DNA of 64,000 nucleotides from Pseudoxanthomonas suwonensis 11-1 (lineage in GTDB: Bacteria > Pseudomonadota > Gammaproteobacteria > Xanthomonadales > Xanthomonadaceae): NCBI RefSeq assembly GCF_000185965.1, contig NC_014924.1:1178001-1242000 (forward strand), in the 5' to 3' direction. Shown here piece by piece: positions 18,263 to 27,260 of the stretch. The translations under genes were made by a program, and so were the position numbers. Positions within the stretch are counted from its first letter, which is position 1; each line of letters opens with the position of its first letter. Below the pieces are notes generated by a model that was not told the origin of the DNA, did not search any database, and saw nothing but the letters and a program-made list of their open reading frames with translations.

Positions 18263-19776
18263 TGACGACATCCGCCACCGGTTTCGAATCCCTCCAGTCC
18301 CACGCGTCGCGCCTTGAAGGCACGGGCATCGCCGGGCTGCTGAAAGACGAACCGGGGCGGGTGGACGCCCATGCGCTGCAGGTGGGGCCGCTGTACGCGA
18401 ACTTCGCCCGCCAGCGCTACGACGCGGCGGCGTGGGATGCGCTGCTGCAGCTGGCCCGCCAGCTCGAACTGCCGGTTGCGTTCCGGCGCCTGTTCGACGG
18501 CGAGAAGATCAACCTGACCGAAGGCCGCTCTGTGCTCCACACCGCGCTGCGCGGCGACCTGTCGCAGTCACCGGTGGCCCGCGAGGCGTACCAGACCGCG
18601 GCGGAAGTGCGCCAGCGCATGCACGCGCTGGTGCGCGAGCTGGAAGCCAGCGACGTCACCGACATCGTCAGTGTCGGCATCGGTGGTTCGGACCTGGGCC
18701 CGCGCCTGGTGGCCGATGCCCTGCGCGGCCCGCTGCCGGGCCGCTTCCGCGTGCACTTCATTTCCAACGTCGACGGCGCCGCCGCGCAGCGCGTGCTGGC
18801 GCCGCTGGACCCGAAGCGCACCGCGGCGGTGTTCATCTCCAAGACCTTTGGTACCCAGGAGACCCTGCTCAACGGCGCCATCGTGCGCGACTGGCTGGGC
18901 AGCAGCGAGCGCATCTACGCGGTCAGCGCCAACCCCGGGCGTGCCGCGTCCGCGTTCGACATCGCACCGGAACGGGTGCTGCCGATGTGGGACTGGGTGG
19001 GCGGACGCTACTCGCTGTGGTCGGCGGTCGGCTTCCCGATCGCGCTGGCGATCGGCACCGAGGCCTTCGACCAGCTGCTGGCCGGCGCGGCCGGGTTCGA
19101 CCGCCACGTGCTGGAAGCGCCGCTGGAAGCCAACCTCGCCGTGCGCCACGGCCTGACCGCGGTGTGGAACCGCAACGCGCTGGGCCTGGCCTCGCATGCG
19201 GTGATGACCTACGACCAGCGCCTGGCCCTGCTGCCGGCCTACCTGCAGCAGCTGGTGATGGAATCACTGGGCAAGCGGGTGAAGGTCGATGGCAGCCCGG
19301 TCGATGGCGACACCGTCCCGGTGTGGTGGGGCGGCGCCGGCACCGACGTGCAGCACAGCTTCTTCCAGGCCCTGCACCAGGGCACCGGGATCGTGCCGGC
19401 CGATTTCATCGGCACCGTGCGCAATGACGATCCGTACGCGCAGAACCACGAAGCGCTGATGTCCAACCTGTTGGCGCAGACCGAGGCGCTGGCCAATGGC
19501 CAGGCCAGCGAGGACCCGCACCGCGCCTATCCGGGCGGGCGTCCCAGCACCACCATCCTGCTGGAGTCGCTGACCCCGCGTTCGCTGGGCGCGCTGCTGG
19601 CCATGTACGAGCACAGCGTGTACGTGCAGTCGGTGGTGTGGGGCATCAACGCCTTCGACCAGTTCGGCGTGGAGCTGGGCAAGCAGGTCGCCAACACCCT
19701 GCTGCCGGCGCTGCGTGGCGAAAGCCAGGCGCAGGACCCGGTGACCGCAGCGCTGATCGCGCGCCTGCGCGGCTGA
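18262..19776 (+). CDS. pgi: glucose-6-phosphate isomerase
   Basis: Interconverts glucose-6-phosphate and fructose-6-phosphate. The 504-residue protein starts at ATG 18262, overlapping the panD stop. Signatures are [68 protein letters not shown] and [16 protein letters not shown]. It is shorter than the 549-residue E. coli enzyme, and the N-terminal arm is compact, as in other xanthomonads. Translational coupling to panD is unusual outside this group. Confidence 0.95.
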   Translation: MTTSATGFESLQSHASRLEGTGIAGLLKDEPGRVDAHALQVGPLYANFARQRYDAAAWDALLQLARQLELPVAFRRLFDGEKINLTEGRSVLHTALRGDLSQSPVAREAYQTAAEVRQRMHALVRELEASDVTDIVSVGIGGSDLGPRLVADALRGPLPGRFRVHFISNVDGAAAQRVLAPLDPKRTAAVFISKTFGTQETLLNGAIVRDWLGSSERIYAVSANPGRAASAFDIAPERVLPMWDWVGGRYSLWSAVGFPIALAIGTEAFDQLLAGAAGFDRHVLEAPLEANLAVRHGLTAVWNRNALGLASHAVMTYDQRLALLPAYLQQLVMESLGKRVKVDGSPVDGDTVPVWWGGAGTDVQHSFFQALHQGTGIVPADFIGTVRNDDPYAQNHEALMSNLLAQTEALANGQASEDPHRAYPGGRPSTTILLESLTPRSLGALLAMYEHSVYVQSVVWGINAFDQFGVELGKQVANTLLPALRGESQAQDPVTAALIARLRG

Positions 19777-19798
19777 TCGCAGCCGGCCCGCAGTGCTA

Positions 19799-19832
19799 CA
19801 GAAGGCGCCCGCCGCAAGGTGGGCGCCTTCTG
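19799..19832 (+). terminator. terminator hairpin after pgi
   Basis: CAGAAGGCGCCC (19799-19810) pairs perfectly with GGGCGCCTTCTG (19821-19832) around a 10-base loop, 22 bp after the pgi stop. The following TTCCTAC is only weakly T-rich. Confidence 0.75.
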
Positions 19833-19848
19833 CTTCCTACGGCAGCAG

Positions 19849-20013
19849 AAAAAACCGGGGTCAGAGTGCAATTTCCCGCAAGAGGAAAACCGGGGCCAGA
19901 GTGCGATTTCCTCCCAGGCCGCCAACCGCTGTCCGGCAGGCGTGAAATCGCACTCTGACCCGGGTTTTTCCTGCCCGGCTGGCGATGGAAATCGCACTCT
20001 GACCCCGGTTTTT
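19849..20013. repeat. nested inverted-repeat cluster (REP-like, four copies of a ~26-bp unit)
   Basis: Four copies of an AAAACCGGGGTCAGAGTGCG-ATTTCC unit occur: 19849-19876 and 19886-19911 on the plus strand, and 19944-19969 and 19987-20013 inverted. Copy 1 pairs with copy 4 and copy 2 with copy 3, so the whole 165 bp can fold into one branched palindrome. It sits between the convergent ends of pgi and a minus-strand gene. Similar sequences are known to me as gammaproteobacterial extragenic repeats near REP-associated tyrosine transposases. No transposase is present here, so the cluster could only be mobilised in trans. Confidence 0.85.
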
Positions 20014-20021
20014 GTGGGCTT

Positions 20022-20288
20022 CTATTTGCGGGAGAGGTATTCCTGCATCAGCGCCAGCTGCTCGATCGCCTCGGGATGGCCGGCCGCGGCGGCGGCCCGG
20101 ACCTGGGCGAGGTCGGGATGGTGGACCACCAGCACGATGTCCTCGCACTGCGGGCACAGGTACTCGCTGAGGTCCTCGTGCGGTTCCAGGGTCATGGCAC
20201 GGCTGTCGCCTTCCCATTCGCAGGCGGCGCAGGTCACGACGCGCAGGCGCCATCCGGGCTGGAAGTAGTTGTCGATCAGCAGGGGCAC
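20022..20288 (-). CDS. small zinc-ribbon-like protein, function unknown
   Basis: An 88-residue protein read from GTG 20288, which lies 13 bases after the preceding hydrolase gene's stop. It begins PLLIDNYFQPGWRL and contains two Cys pairs, CAAC and CPQC, spaced about 27 residues apart, as in a single zinc ribbon. Acidic residues lie between the pairs. The C terminus (ARAAAAAGHPEAIEQLALMQ) is helical. No in-frame ATG precedes the first Cys pair, so the GTG start is the simplest choice. I do not recognise the family. It may bind zinc and act in protein or nucleic-acid contacts. Confidence 0.6.
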   Translation of the reverse strand: MPLLIDNYFQPGWRLRVVTCAACEWEGDSRAMTLEPHEDLSEYLCPQCEDIVLVVHHPDLAQVRAAAAAGHPEAIEQLALMQEYLSRK

Positions 20289-20301
20289 AGGAAGATCCGG
20301 T

Positions 20302-21102
20302 TCAGGGCAGGCGCTGGGCGAACAGCCAGTCCCACATCGCGGGATCGGCATAGGTCGCGTCCCAGGCATTGTGGTTGCCTTCGGGGTATTCGGTATAGCG
20401 GAAATCCGCGCCCGCCTGCCGGGCCAGCTCGTGCACGCGCCGGGCGTCGTGCGGCAGGACCAGGTCGTCGCGGGCGCCATGGAACATCCACACCGGCACG
20501 TGCCGCAGCCGCCGTACCAGCTCGGCGTGGGGATCGGTCGCGTCGGCTACCGGCGTGACGTAGAGGGTGGGGCGCACCGCACGCGGCGCGAGCACGCCGG
20601 CGCAAACCGGCACCAGCGCGGCGAAGCGCTGCGGTTCCAGCAGCGCCACTTCCCAGGTGCCATAGCCGCCCATGGACATGCCGGTGGCGTAGGTGCGCCG
20701 CGGGTCACCGCCGAACTCGGCGCTGGCCGCGTCCAGCGCCGCCAGGGCCATGCGCGCGTTGGCGCCGGTCCATTCCTCGTTCTTCGGGACCTGCGGCATC
20801 ACCACCAGGGCCGGGAAGGCATCGGCATTGCGGCGCAGGTACGGGCCGAGGCCGGAGGTCGTCTGGGCGTGGCCGTCGCTGCCGCGCTCGCCGGAGCCGT
20901 GCAGGAAAAGCACCACCGGCAGCGGGCCCTGCTGGTGCGTGGCCGCAGGCACGAACACCGCATAAAGGTGGGTGCGGCCGGCGTACTCGATGCTGCGCTG
21001 GACGAAGGTGCCGGTGGGCGGCGGCGTGGGACGGTTCTGGCAGGCGCTCACGAGCAGGCTCAGCAGCAGGGCGGGCAGGAATAGCAGGCGGGTCTTGCGC
21101 AT
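20302..21102 (-). CDS. alpha/beta-hydrolase lipoprotein (COG4099-type esterase/peptidase)
   Basis: A 266-residue predicted lipoprotein with a lipobox VSAC at C21. The hydrolase core is complete: oxyanion region LFLHGSGERG, nucleophile S143 in ATGMSMGGYG, an acidic segment FHGARDDLV, and the catalytic His in EGNHNAWD. Length and motif spacing match the secreted esterase/phospholipase-like family sometimes called predicted peptidase. Start ATG 21102 follows GGAGACC. The substrate cannot be read from sequence. It is probably anchored in the outer membrane facing the periplasm, and may form an operon with the small zinc-ribbon gene downstream. Confidence 0.75.
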   Translation of the reverse strand: MRKTRLLFLPALLLSLLVSACQNRPTPPPTGTFVQRSIEYAGRTHLYAVFVPAATHQQGPLPVVLFLHGSGERGSDGHAQTTSGLGPYLRRNADAFPALVVMPQVPKNEEWTGANARMALAALDAASAEFGGDPRRTYATGMSMGGYGTWEVALLEPQRFAALVPVCAGVLAPRAVRPTLYVTPVADATDPHAELVRRLRHVPVWMFHGARDDLVLPHDARRVHELARQAGADFRYTEYPEGNHNAWDATYADPAMWDWLFAQRLP

Positions 21103-21424
21103 CGGGAGGTCTCCGCGACGGGGGACCAGCTTAGCGCCATGGGAGCGGCCAGGTAGGGACACGCCCCGCACTACGGGAATCGCGTCCGCACGGGTATTGC
21201 TCCGCTGGCCTGTCGTCCTTCCCAACGGGCGGCAAGCGTGCTCGTGACGCTACGCCGAGTGGCGCATGTCTTGATGCTGCAGTGACCAGCGGTGGATGCC
21301 ATTCCGACCCTCTTTCCCCGGTCGCCGCTCCGCGCCCGGCCCGGGTCCGCCGGGACGCGGGCATTCGACGACATGCGTGCCGATTGCGCCCAGACACGCC
21401 GCCTCTCCCCATGGGGACCCGGAG
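21103..21424. other. 322-bp non-coding gap
   Basis: This lies between the start of the hydrolase gene and the end of the ligase gene, both on the minus strand. I see no convincing promoter, hairpin or conserved small gene. Short open frames here have no family likeness. Confidence 0.5.
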
Positions 21425-22288
21425 CTACGGATCCGCCGGTGGAAGCTCATGGCGGATACGCAGGAAACGCGGGAAGCGTGGCAGTCCCTTGCTGGTGAGG
21501 CCGCTGTAGCGGTAGGTGACCCAGCTGCCGATGGGCGGCGGATCGGCGCGCTGCGCGTCGCTGAAGCCGCTGCCGATGCGGAAGCTGCGCCCGTCCGGGG
21601 TACGCACCTGCAGCGCACCCAAGCGCCCCTCAAGGCGGCCCTTGCCGGGCAGGTGTGCGACGACCTGGGCCTCGGCGTCCGCGTGCGGCTTGTACTTGAA
21701 CAGTGCGTCGCTGCGGCCGGGCCGGTACAACGCATCGGCCCGGTGCAGCATCAGGCCCTCGCCGCCCGCGGCCACCACCCGCGCCAGTTCGGCATCCAGC
21801 GCCGCGGTCGTGGCGATGCGCCGCTGTTCGATCATGGCCAGGGTCGGGCTGCGCGCTTTGGCGACCAGCTCGCGCATGTACTGGACGCGCCGGGCGAAGC
21901 TGCCGGGGTGGGCGGGCAGGTCAAACAGCATGAAGCGCACGCTGTCCCAGTCGCGCGCGTCGCCGCTACTGCGGCGCACCAGCGCGCTGACTTCCTCGAA
22001 GCGGCCACGCCCGGCCCACAGCTCGCCATCCATCGGTTGGGAAGGCCAGCCGCGGGTGAAGCCGGCAGGTGGAACGATGGGCGCGCCGCCGCGGGTCCAC
22101 AGCCGCCTGCCATCCCAGCGGGCACGCACGCCGTCCAGTTTCTCGCTGACCAGGAAGGCGTCCACCGCGAGCCCGCCGCGCCAGGTCGAGGCCAGCATCG
22201 GAGCAGGCGCGGGCGCCGTAGTGGGGGGGACGGCCGGCAGCACGGAAGCTGGCAGCAGGCAGAGCAGGGCGAGCAGCAGGAAACGCAT
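21425..22288 (-). CDS. ligE: ATP-dependent DNA ligase, LigE type, predicted periplasmic
   Basis: A minimal 287-residue ATP-dependent DNA ligase without extra domains. Nucleotidyltransferase motifs are in order: I with adenylation lysine K50 in SEKLDGVRARWDG, II/III around FMLFDLP, IV EGLMLHR and V LFKYKPH. A short OB-like C-terminal part follows. The N terminus is a strong hydrophobic signal (MRFLLLALLCLLPAS), predicting export. Known LigE proteins of Haemophilus and Neisseria share this design and are linked to competence or extracellular DNA. Start ATG 22288 is preferred over a GTG two codons earlier. Nick-sealing of imported or biofilm DNA is inferred. Confidence 0.85.
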   Translation of the reverse strand: MRFLLLALLCLLPASVLPAVPPTTAPAPAPMLASTWRGGLAVDAFLVSEKLDGVRARWDGRRLWTRGGAPIVPPAGFTRGWPSQPMDGELWAGRGRFEEVSALVRRSSGDARDWDSVRFMLFDLPAHPGSFARRVQYMRELVAKARSPTLAMIEQRRIATTAALDAELARVVAAGGEGLMLHRADALYRPGRSDALFKYKPHADAEAQVVAHLPGKGRLEGRLGALQVRTPDGRSFRIGSGFSDAQRADPPPIGSWVTYRYSGLTSKGLPRFPRFLRIRHELPPADP

Positions 22289-22408
22289 GGGCACGAGGGT
22301 GGCCGGGGAAGGCCACAGCTTCGTACCCGGGCTGGCACGGTGGAATCGGCCGAAGCCGGCCGCGCGTGTAGGAGATTGCCGAGCGTCCGGGTCGCCTGGA
22401 AGCCGCCC

Positions 22409-23770
22409 TCAGTGCAGCAGGATCGCCGTCGCCAGGCCGAGGAAGCAGAAGAAACCCATCACGTCGGTCACCGCGGTCACCACCACGGTGCCGGCGACGG
22501 CCGGGTCGATGTTCATCCGCCGCAGCAGCAACGGCAGCAGCACACCGGCGGCGGCCGCGGCGCAGAAGTTGATCACCAGGGCCATCGCGATCACCAGCGA
22601 CAGCACCGGGTCGCGGAACCACAGCAGCGCGATCAGGCCGACGATGCCGCCGATCAGCACGCCGTTGATCAGGGCGACGCGGATCTCCTTCCACATCAGG
22701 ATGCCGGCATTGCTCGAGCCCACCTGGCCCAGGGCCAGGCCACGCACCATCAGGGTCAGCACCTGCACCGCGGCATTGCCGCCGATGCCGGCCACGATCG
22801 GCATCAGCACCGCCAGCGCCACTACCTTCTCCAGCGTGGCCTCGAACTGGCCGATCACGCCAGCGGCCATGAAGGCGGTGAACAGGTTGATGCCCAGCCA
22901 CACCACGCGGCCGCGCACGGCGCGCTTGACCGGCGAGAACAGGTCCTCGTCCTCGTCCAGGCCTGCGGCGCCCAGCGCCTGGTGCTCGGCCTGCTCGCGG
23001 ATGATGTCGACCACGTCGTCGATGGTGATGCGGCCGAGCAGGATGTTGTTCTCGTCCACCACCGGCGCCGACACCCAGTCGTGGTCGGAGAAGCGGCGCG
23101 CCACTTCCTGCGCGCTCTCGCCCACGTCGATCGCCGGCTGCTCGTCGTCGATCAGGCGGTTGATCGGGGTGGTGTCCTCATGGGTCACCAGCGCGGCCAG
23201 TGGAACCCGGCCCAGGTACTGGTGGCGGCGGCTGACCACGTACAGGTGGTCGGTGTGGTCCGGCAGCTCGCCGCGCAGGCGCAGGTAGCGCAGGACCACG
23301 TCGACGTTGACGTCGGCGCGCACGGTGACCACGTCCGGGTTCATCAGGCGGCCGGCGGTGTCCTCCGGGTAGGACAGCACCTGCTCCAGGCGCTCGCGGT
23401 TCTCGCGGTCCATCGACTTGAGCACCTCGTCGATGACCGTGTCCGGCAGGTCCTCGACCAGGTCGGCCAGGTCGTCGATGTCCAGGTCCTCGACCGCGGC
23501 GACCAGCTCGTCCGGGTCCATGTCCGCGATCAGGCTCTCGCGCACCTCGTCGCCGACATGCAGCAGCACCTCGCCGTCGTCCTCGGCGTCGACCAGGCCC
23601 CACACCACCTCGCGCTTGCCCGGGGGCAGCGACTCCAGCAGGTTGCCGATCTCGGCGGGGGAGAGGGTGTTGACCAGCCGCCGCACCGGGCCCAGCCGGC
23701 CACTGTCCAGCGCATCGGACAGCAGGCGAAGCTGGCGCGCGGTCTTGTCGTAGCGGACGGCCTCGGCCAT
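22409..23770 (-). CDS. mgtE: magnesium transporter MgtE
   Basis: Mg2+ channel of 453 residues. An acidic N-terminal domain (helical repeats with LVEDLPDTV and AEDDGEVLLHVGDEV) is followed by two CBS domains at about 130-250 (VVTVRADVNV to DDVVDIIREQ). Five membrane helices then contain the family signature PIVAGIGGNAAVQVLTLMVRGLALG. The C terminus is hydrophobic (FCFLGLATAILLH). It is the last gene of the PTS/RapZ cluster, 103 bp after ptsI. No Mg-sensing leader is recognisable in that gap. Confidence 0.93.
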   Translation of the reverse strand: MAEAVRYDKTARQLRLLSDALDSGRLGPVRRLVNTLSPAEIGNLLESLPPGKREVVWGLVDAEDDGEVLLHVGDEVRESLIADMDPDELVAAVEDLDIDDLADLVEDLPDTVIDEVLKSMDRENRERLEQVLSYPEDTAGRLMNPDVVTVRADVNVDVVLRYLRLRGELPDHTDHLYVVSRRHQYLGRVPLAALVTHEDTTPINRLIDDEQPAIDVGESAQEVARRFSDHDWVSAPVVDENNILLGRITIDDVVDIIREQAEHQALGAAGLDEDEDLFSPVKRAVRGRVVWLGINLFTAFMAAGVIGQFEATLEKVVALAVLMPIVAGIGGNAAVQVLTLMVRGLALGQVGSSNAGILMWKEIRVALINGVLIGGIVGLIALLWFRDPVLSLVIAMALVINFCAAAAAGVLLPLLLRRMNIDPAVAGTVVVTAVTDVMGFFCFLGLATAILLH

Positions 23771-23873
23771 GCGCGTCTCCGGGTTGGGGGCGGTGCCGCA
23801 ACGGAGGTGCGCGGCAGGTCAGGCGTTCATGGCGCGCATTATCCCCCGCGCACGCGGGGTTTGGATAGGCCGC

Positions 23874-25583
23874 TCAGGCCGTGGCGAGCCAGCGCTCGAT
23901 GCCGCGGCGGTCGCGCGCCTGCAGCAGGCGGGGAGCGCGGGCCTGCAGCTGCGACAGGTCGCAGTCGCGGATCGCGCGGCGCAGTTCCAGCAGTCCGGCC
24001 GGGTGCAGGCTGAACTCCTTGAGGCCCAGGGCCAGCAGCAGCGGCGCCAGGCGCGCATCGCCGGCCATCTCGCCGCATACCGCCACCGGAACGCCGTGCT
24101 CGTTGCCGGCGCGCAGCACGTGGGCGACCAGGCGCAGCACGCCCGGGTGCAGAGGCGAGTAGAGGTCGCCGAGGGCGTCGTTGTTGCGGTCCACCGCCAG
24201 CAGGTACTGCACCAGGTCGTTGGTACCGATGGAAAGGAAATCGACCGCGTCGGCCAGGCCGTGCACGCCGATGGCCGCGGCCGGCACCTCGATCATCGCC
24301 CCCAGCGGCGGCACCTGCACGGAGACGCCGCGGCCACGCACGGCGGCCACCGCGCGGCGCAGGCGGCGGCGCACGATCAGCACCTCCTCGCGGCAGGAGA
24401 CCATCGGCACCAGCACCCGAACCGGCCCGTAGGCGGAGGCGCGGACGATGGCGCGCAGCTGGGTGTCGAACACCGCGTCGTACAGCAGCGACAGGCGCAC
24501 GCCGCGCACGCCCAGCGCCGGGTTGTCCTCGTTGGCCAGGGCCAGGCCGGCGCGGTCGGCCTTGTCCGCGCCCAGGTCCAGGGTGCGGAAGGTGACCGGG
24601 CGCCCGCCCATCGCCAGCACCGCGTCGCGGTAGGCGATGAACTGCTCCTCCTCGTCCGGCGTTTCGCGGTCCTGCAGGAACAGGAACTCGGTGCGGTAAA
24701 GGCCGACGCCGGCCGCGCCCAGGGCGTGGGCACGGGCCACGTCCTCGCGCGATTCGGCATTGGCGTAGAGGGCGATGTCGACGCCGTCGCGGGTGCGGGT
24801 GGGCTTGCTGCGCAGGCGCTCGAGGTCGCGGCGCTCGCGCAGGTCGCGCTGCTGCAGCTCGCGGTAGCGGCGCAGGTCTCCGGCGTCCGGGTCCAGCACC
24901 AGCTGGCCGCTCTCGCCGTCGACCATGACCACGTCGCCGTCGTTGATCCGCGACAGCACCTCGGCCGCGCCCACCACCAGCGGCATGTGCAGGCTGCGGG
25001 CGAGGATGGCGGTATGCGACAGCGGGCTGCCGGCGGCCGAGACGATCGCCACCACGCCCGCGGCCTGCAGCTGGGCCAGCTCCGAGGGCGCCACGTTCTC
25101 GCACACCAGCACCTCGCCGGCGGTGCCGCGCGGCAGCGGGTCGTGCCTGTGCAGGTGGGCGTTGATCCTGCCGATGATGTGGTCGAGATCGTCCAGGCGC
25201 GCCCGCAGGTAGGGGTCGTCCATGGACTGGAACACCGCGGCCAGGCGGTCGCGCTGCACGCGCAGGGCGTAGCCGGCGGAATAGCGTTCCTGCTGGATCA
25301 GCGCTTCCAGCGCCTGCACCAGCTCGGGATCGTCCAGCAGCAGGGCGTGCAGGTCGATGAACTCGATCGCCTCGCTGGACAGGGCGCCCTGCAGCTTCTC
25401 GCGCAGGGTGCGCATCTCGGCGCGGGTGGCTTCCAGCGCCTCGTGCAGGCGCGCGGCCTCGTCCTTCGTGCGTGCGGCAGGGACCCGCTGCTCGGCGACT
25501 TCGAGCGCATGCGGCAGGCGCACCCGCGCCCGGCCCAGGGCCAGGCCACGGGAAGCGCCATGGCCGGCGAAGGCCAGCCTCAT
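23874..25583 (-). CDS. ptsI: PTS enzyme I (phosphoenolpyruvate-protein phosphotransferase)
   Basis: Phosphorylates HPr using PEP. The 569-residue protein has the phospho-histidine H190 in GSPLSHTAILARS, the PEP-binding barrel motif GLYRTEFLFL, ADKADRAG, FFSIGTND-like FLSIGTNDLVQY, and the C-terminal Cys in VAVCGEMAGD. It has no GAF domain, so it is enzyme I rather than EI-Ntr. It lies downstream of HPr and a mannose-type EIIA. No EIIB or EIIC gene is nearby, which suggests a regulatory phosphorelay, although a fructose permease could be elsewhere. Confidence 0.93.
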   Translation of the reverse strand: MRLAFAGHGASRGLALGRARVRLPHALEVAEQRVPAARTKDEAARLHEALEATRAEMRTLREKLQGALSSEAIEFIDLHALLLDDPELVQALEALIQQERYSAGYALRVQRDRLAAVFQSMDDPYLRARLDDLDHIIGRINAHLHRHDPLPRGTAGEVLVCENVAPSELAQLQAAGVVAIVSAAGSPLSHTAILARSLHMPLVVGAAEVLSRINDGDVVMVDGESGQLVLDPDAGDLRRYRELQQRDLRERRDLERLRSKPTRTRDGVDIALYANAESREDVARAHALGAAGVGLYRTEFLFLQDRETPDEEEQFIAYRDAVLAMGGRPVTFRTLDLGADKADRAGLALANEDNPALGVRGVRLSLLYDAVFDTQLRAIVRASAYGPVRVLVPMVSCREEVLIVRRRLRRAVAAVRGRGVSVQVPPLGAMIEVPAAAIGVHGLADAVDFLSIGTNDLVQYLLAVDRNNDALGDLYSPLHPGVLRLVAHVLRAGNEHGVPVAVCGEMAGDARLAPLLLALGLKEFSLHPAGLLELRRAIRDCDLSQLQARAPRLLQARDRRGIERWLATA

Positions 25584-25645
25584 CCGGCCAGGCTCCCGCC
25601 CACGGCTTCGACCGGCACGTGGCGGTGGCCCGGCCGGCGCATGGT

Positions 25646-25915
25646 TCAGGCGTCCTCGTCGAACCGGTTTTCGAACAGGTCGACCACGGCCTGCATGGCT
25701 TCGGCCTCGTCGACCCCGTCGGTGCGCACGGTCACCGGGGTGCCCTGGCCGGCGGCCAGCAGCATCACGCCCATGATGCTCTTGGCGTTGACCTCGCGTC
25801 CCTTGGCCTGCAGGGTCACGGCGCAGCGGAAGGGGGCCAGCACCTGGACCAGCTTGGCGGTTGCCCGGGCATGCAGGCCCAGGCGGTTGGACACGGTGAG
25901 TTCACGTTCAAGCAT
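25646..25915 (-). CDS. ptsH: phosphocarrier protein HPr
   Basis: An 89-residue carrier. H15 in NRLGLHARATAKLV accepts phosphate from enzyme I. S46 in VNAKSIMGVM is the site that HPr kinase modifies. Start ATG 25915 overlaps the end of the EIIA gene by eight bases. It sits between the EIIA and EI genes, so all three PTS proteins are made together. S46 is intact, consistent with the hprK gene just upstream. Confidence 0.95.
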   Translation of the reverse strand: MLERELTVSNRLGLHARATAKLVQVLAPFRCAVTLQAKGREVNAKSIMGVMLLAAGQGTPVTVRTDGVDEAEAMQAVVDLFENRFDEDA

Positions 25916-26300
25916 CGTCGATGATCGCTCCATTGCGCGTGCCCGCCGCCGCGGTGGCGGGCAGTTCGTCCAGTCCCTGTTCCGGATAATTCATGATCCG
26001 CAGCAGCATGGGCAGGCTCAGCGCCGAGACACGCCGGACCGGCGTGCCGAGCCTTGCCACCTGCGCGGCGAGGTTGCTGGGGCTGGCGCCGTACAGGTCG
26101 GTCAGGACCAGCACGCCGTCGCCACCGTCCACCCGCCGCAGCGCCGCCGAGGCGGCCGGCAGCAGCTGCCCGAGGTCGGCGTCGAACGGGACCTCGAAGG
26201 CCTCCGCCTGCAGCGGCAGCTTGCGCAACAGCGCCGTCGCGACGGAGAGCAGGGCGCTACCGACGCCGGGATGGGTGATCAGGAGAATGCCACATGCCAT
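25908..26300 (-). CDS. PTS EIIA component, mannose family
   Basis: A 130-residue EIIA-Man-like domain. The N terminus is MACGILLITHPGVGSALL, with H10 as the probable phosphorylated residue. DLYGASPSN is typical of the family, and the C-terminal half is Ala/Leu-rich. It stands alone, without the IIB domain that usually follows in sugar transport. This fits a signalling role with HPr kinase and RapZ. It overlaps ptsH by eight bases. The alternative, transport together with distant IIB/IIC proteins, cannot be excluded. Confidence 0.88.
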   Translation of the reverse strand: MACGILLITHPGVGSALLSVATALLRKLPLQAEAFEVPFDADLGQLLPAASAALRRVDGGDGVLVLTDLYGASPSNLAAQVARLGTPVRRVSALSLPMLLRIMNYPEQGLDELPATAAAGTRNGAIIDDA

Positions 26301-26387
26301 GGCGGGAAGTTAACAGAGGGCCATGACCGCCGTCGCGCCTTTTCCGGCGGGACGGCGCCGCCGATGCCGGGAACGGTGGCGCCGGCC

Positions 26388-27260
26388 TCAGTCCTGCTCG
26401 CGGTGGTAGGTGGCGACCTCGCTCCAGCCCTGGGCGCGGGCATGGGCGGCCAGGCGTTCGGCCAGGTAGACCGAGCGGTGCTTGCCGCCGGTGCAGCCGA
26501 AGGCCACCGTCACGTAGGCGCGGGTGTCGTTGCGCAGGCGCGGCAGCCAGGTGTCGAGGAAGTCGGCGACCTGGCGGGCGTAGGCGTCCACCTCCGGCTG
26601 GCCGTCCAGGTAGTCGCGCACGCGCTGGTCGCGGCCGGTGAGCGGGCGCAGCTCCGGTTCCCAGTGCGGGTTGGGCAGGACCCGGGCGTCGAACACGAAG
26701 TCGGCTTCCTCCGGCACCCCGCGCTTGTAGGCGAAGGACTCGAACAGCAGGGACAGGCCGGGGCTGTGCTCCAGGGCGAAGCCGGTGATGACCTGGCGGC
26801 GCAGCTGGTGCACGTTGAGGTGGCTGGTGTCGATCACCGCATCGGCCTCGCTGCGCAGCGGGGCGATGATCTGGCGCTCGCGCGCGATCGCCTCCGGCAG
26901 CGACAGCCCCAGCCGGCTCAGCGGATGGCGGCGGCGGGTGTCGGCGTAGCGCCGCAGCAGGATGTGGTCCTCGGCCTCGAAGAACAGCAGGCGCGCGTCA
27001 ACGCCCAGCGACTCGGCCGCTGCGCGCCATTCGGCCAGCTCGCCAAGGTCGGCGCTGCGGCTGCGCACGTCGATGCCCACGGCCATGCGCTCGGGCAGGC
27101 CGTCCTCGCGCACCAGCGAGGCGACGAAGGACGGCAGCAGCTCCAGCGGCAGGTTGTCGACGCAGTAGTAGTCCAGGTCCTCGAAGGTCTTCAGCGCCAC
27201 CGACTTGCCGGAGCCGGACAGGCCGCTGACGATCACCAGGGTGGGGCGGGGTGCGCTCAT
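26388..27260 (-). CDS. rapZ: RNase adapter protein RapZ
   Basis: A 290-residue P-loop protein. In E. coli it guides RNase E to the GlmZ small RNA and so controls glucosamine-6-phosphate synthase. The Walker A motif is G13 to S20 in [10 protein letters not shown], and a second nucleotide-binding segment is [17 protein letters not shown] near the C terminus. DYYCVDNLP and [11 protein letters not shown] are family hallmarks. Start ATG 27260 overlaps the hprK stop (ATGA). Its place after hprK, in an operon with rpoN, is conserved in proteobacteria. Regulation of amino-sugar supply would suit the LPS and peptidoglycan genes nearby. Confidence 0.94.
   Translation of the reverse strand: MSAPRPTLVIVSGLSGSGKSVALKTFEDLDYYCVDNLPLELLPSFVASLVREDGLPERMAVGIDVRSRSADLGELAEWRAAAESLGVDARLLFFEAEDHILLRRYADTRRRHPLSRLGLSLPEAIARERQIIAPLRSEADAVIDTSHLNVHQLRRQVITGFALEHSPGLSLLFESFAYKRGVPEEADFVFDARVLPNPHWEPELRPLTGRDQRVRDYLDGQPEVDAYARQVADFLDTWLPRLRNDTRAYVTVAFGCTGGKHRSVYLAERLAAHARAQGWSEVATYHREQD

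Noticed and set aside
19849-20013. CRISPR array
   Set aside because: The repeats are inverted as well as direct, spacers differ in length, and no cas gene is present.
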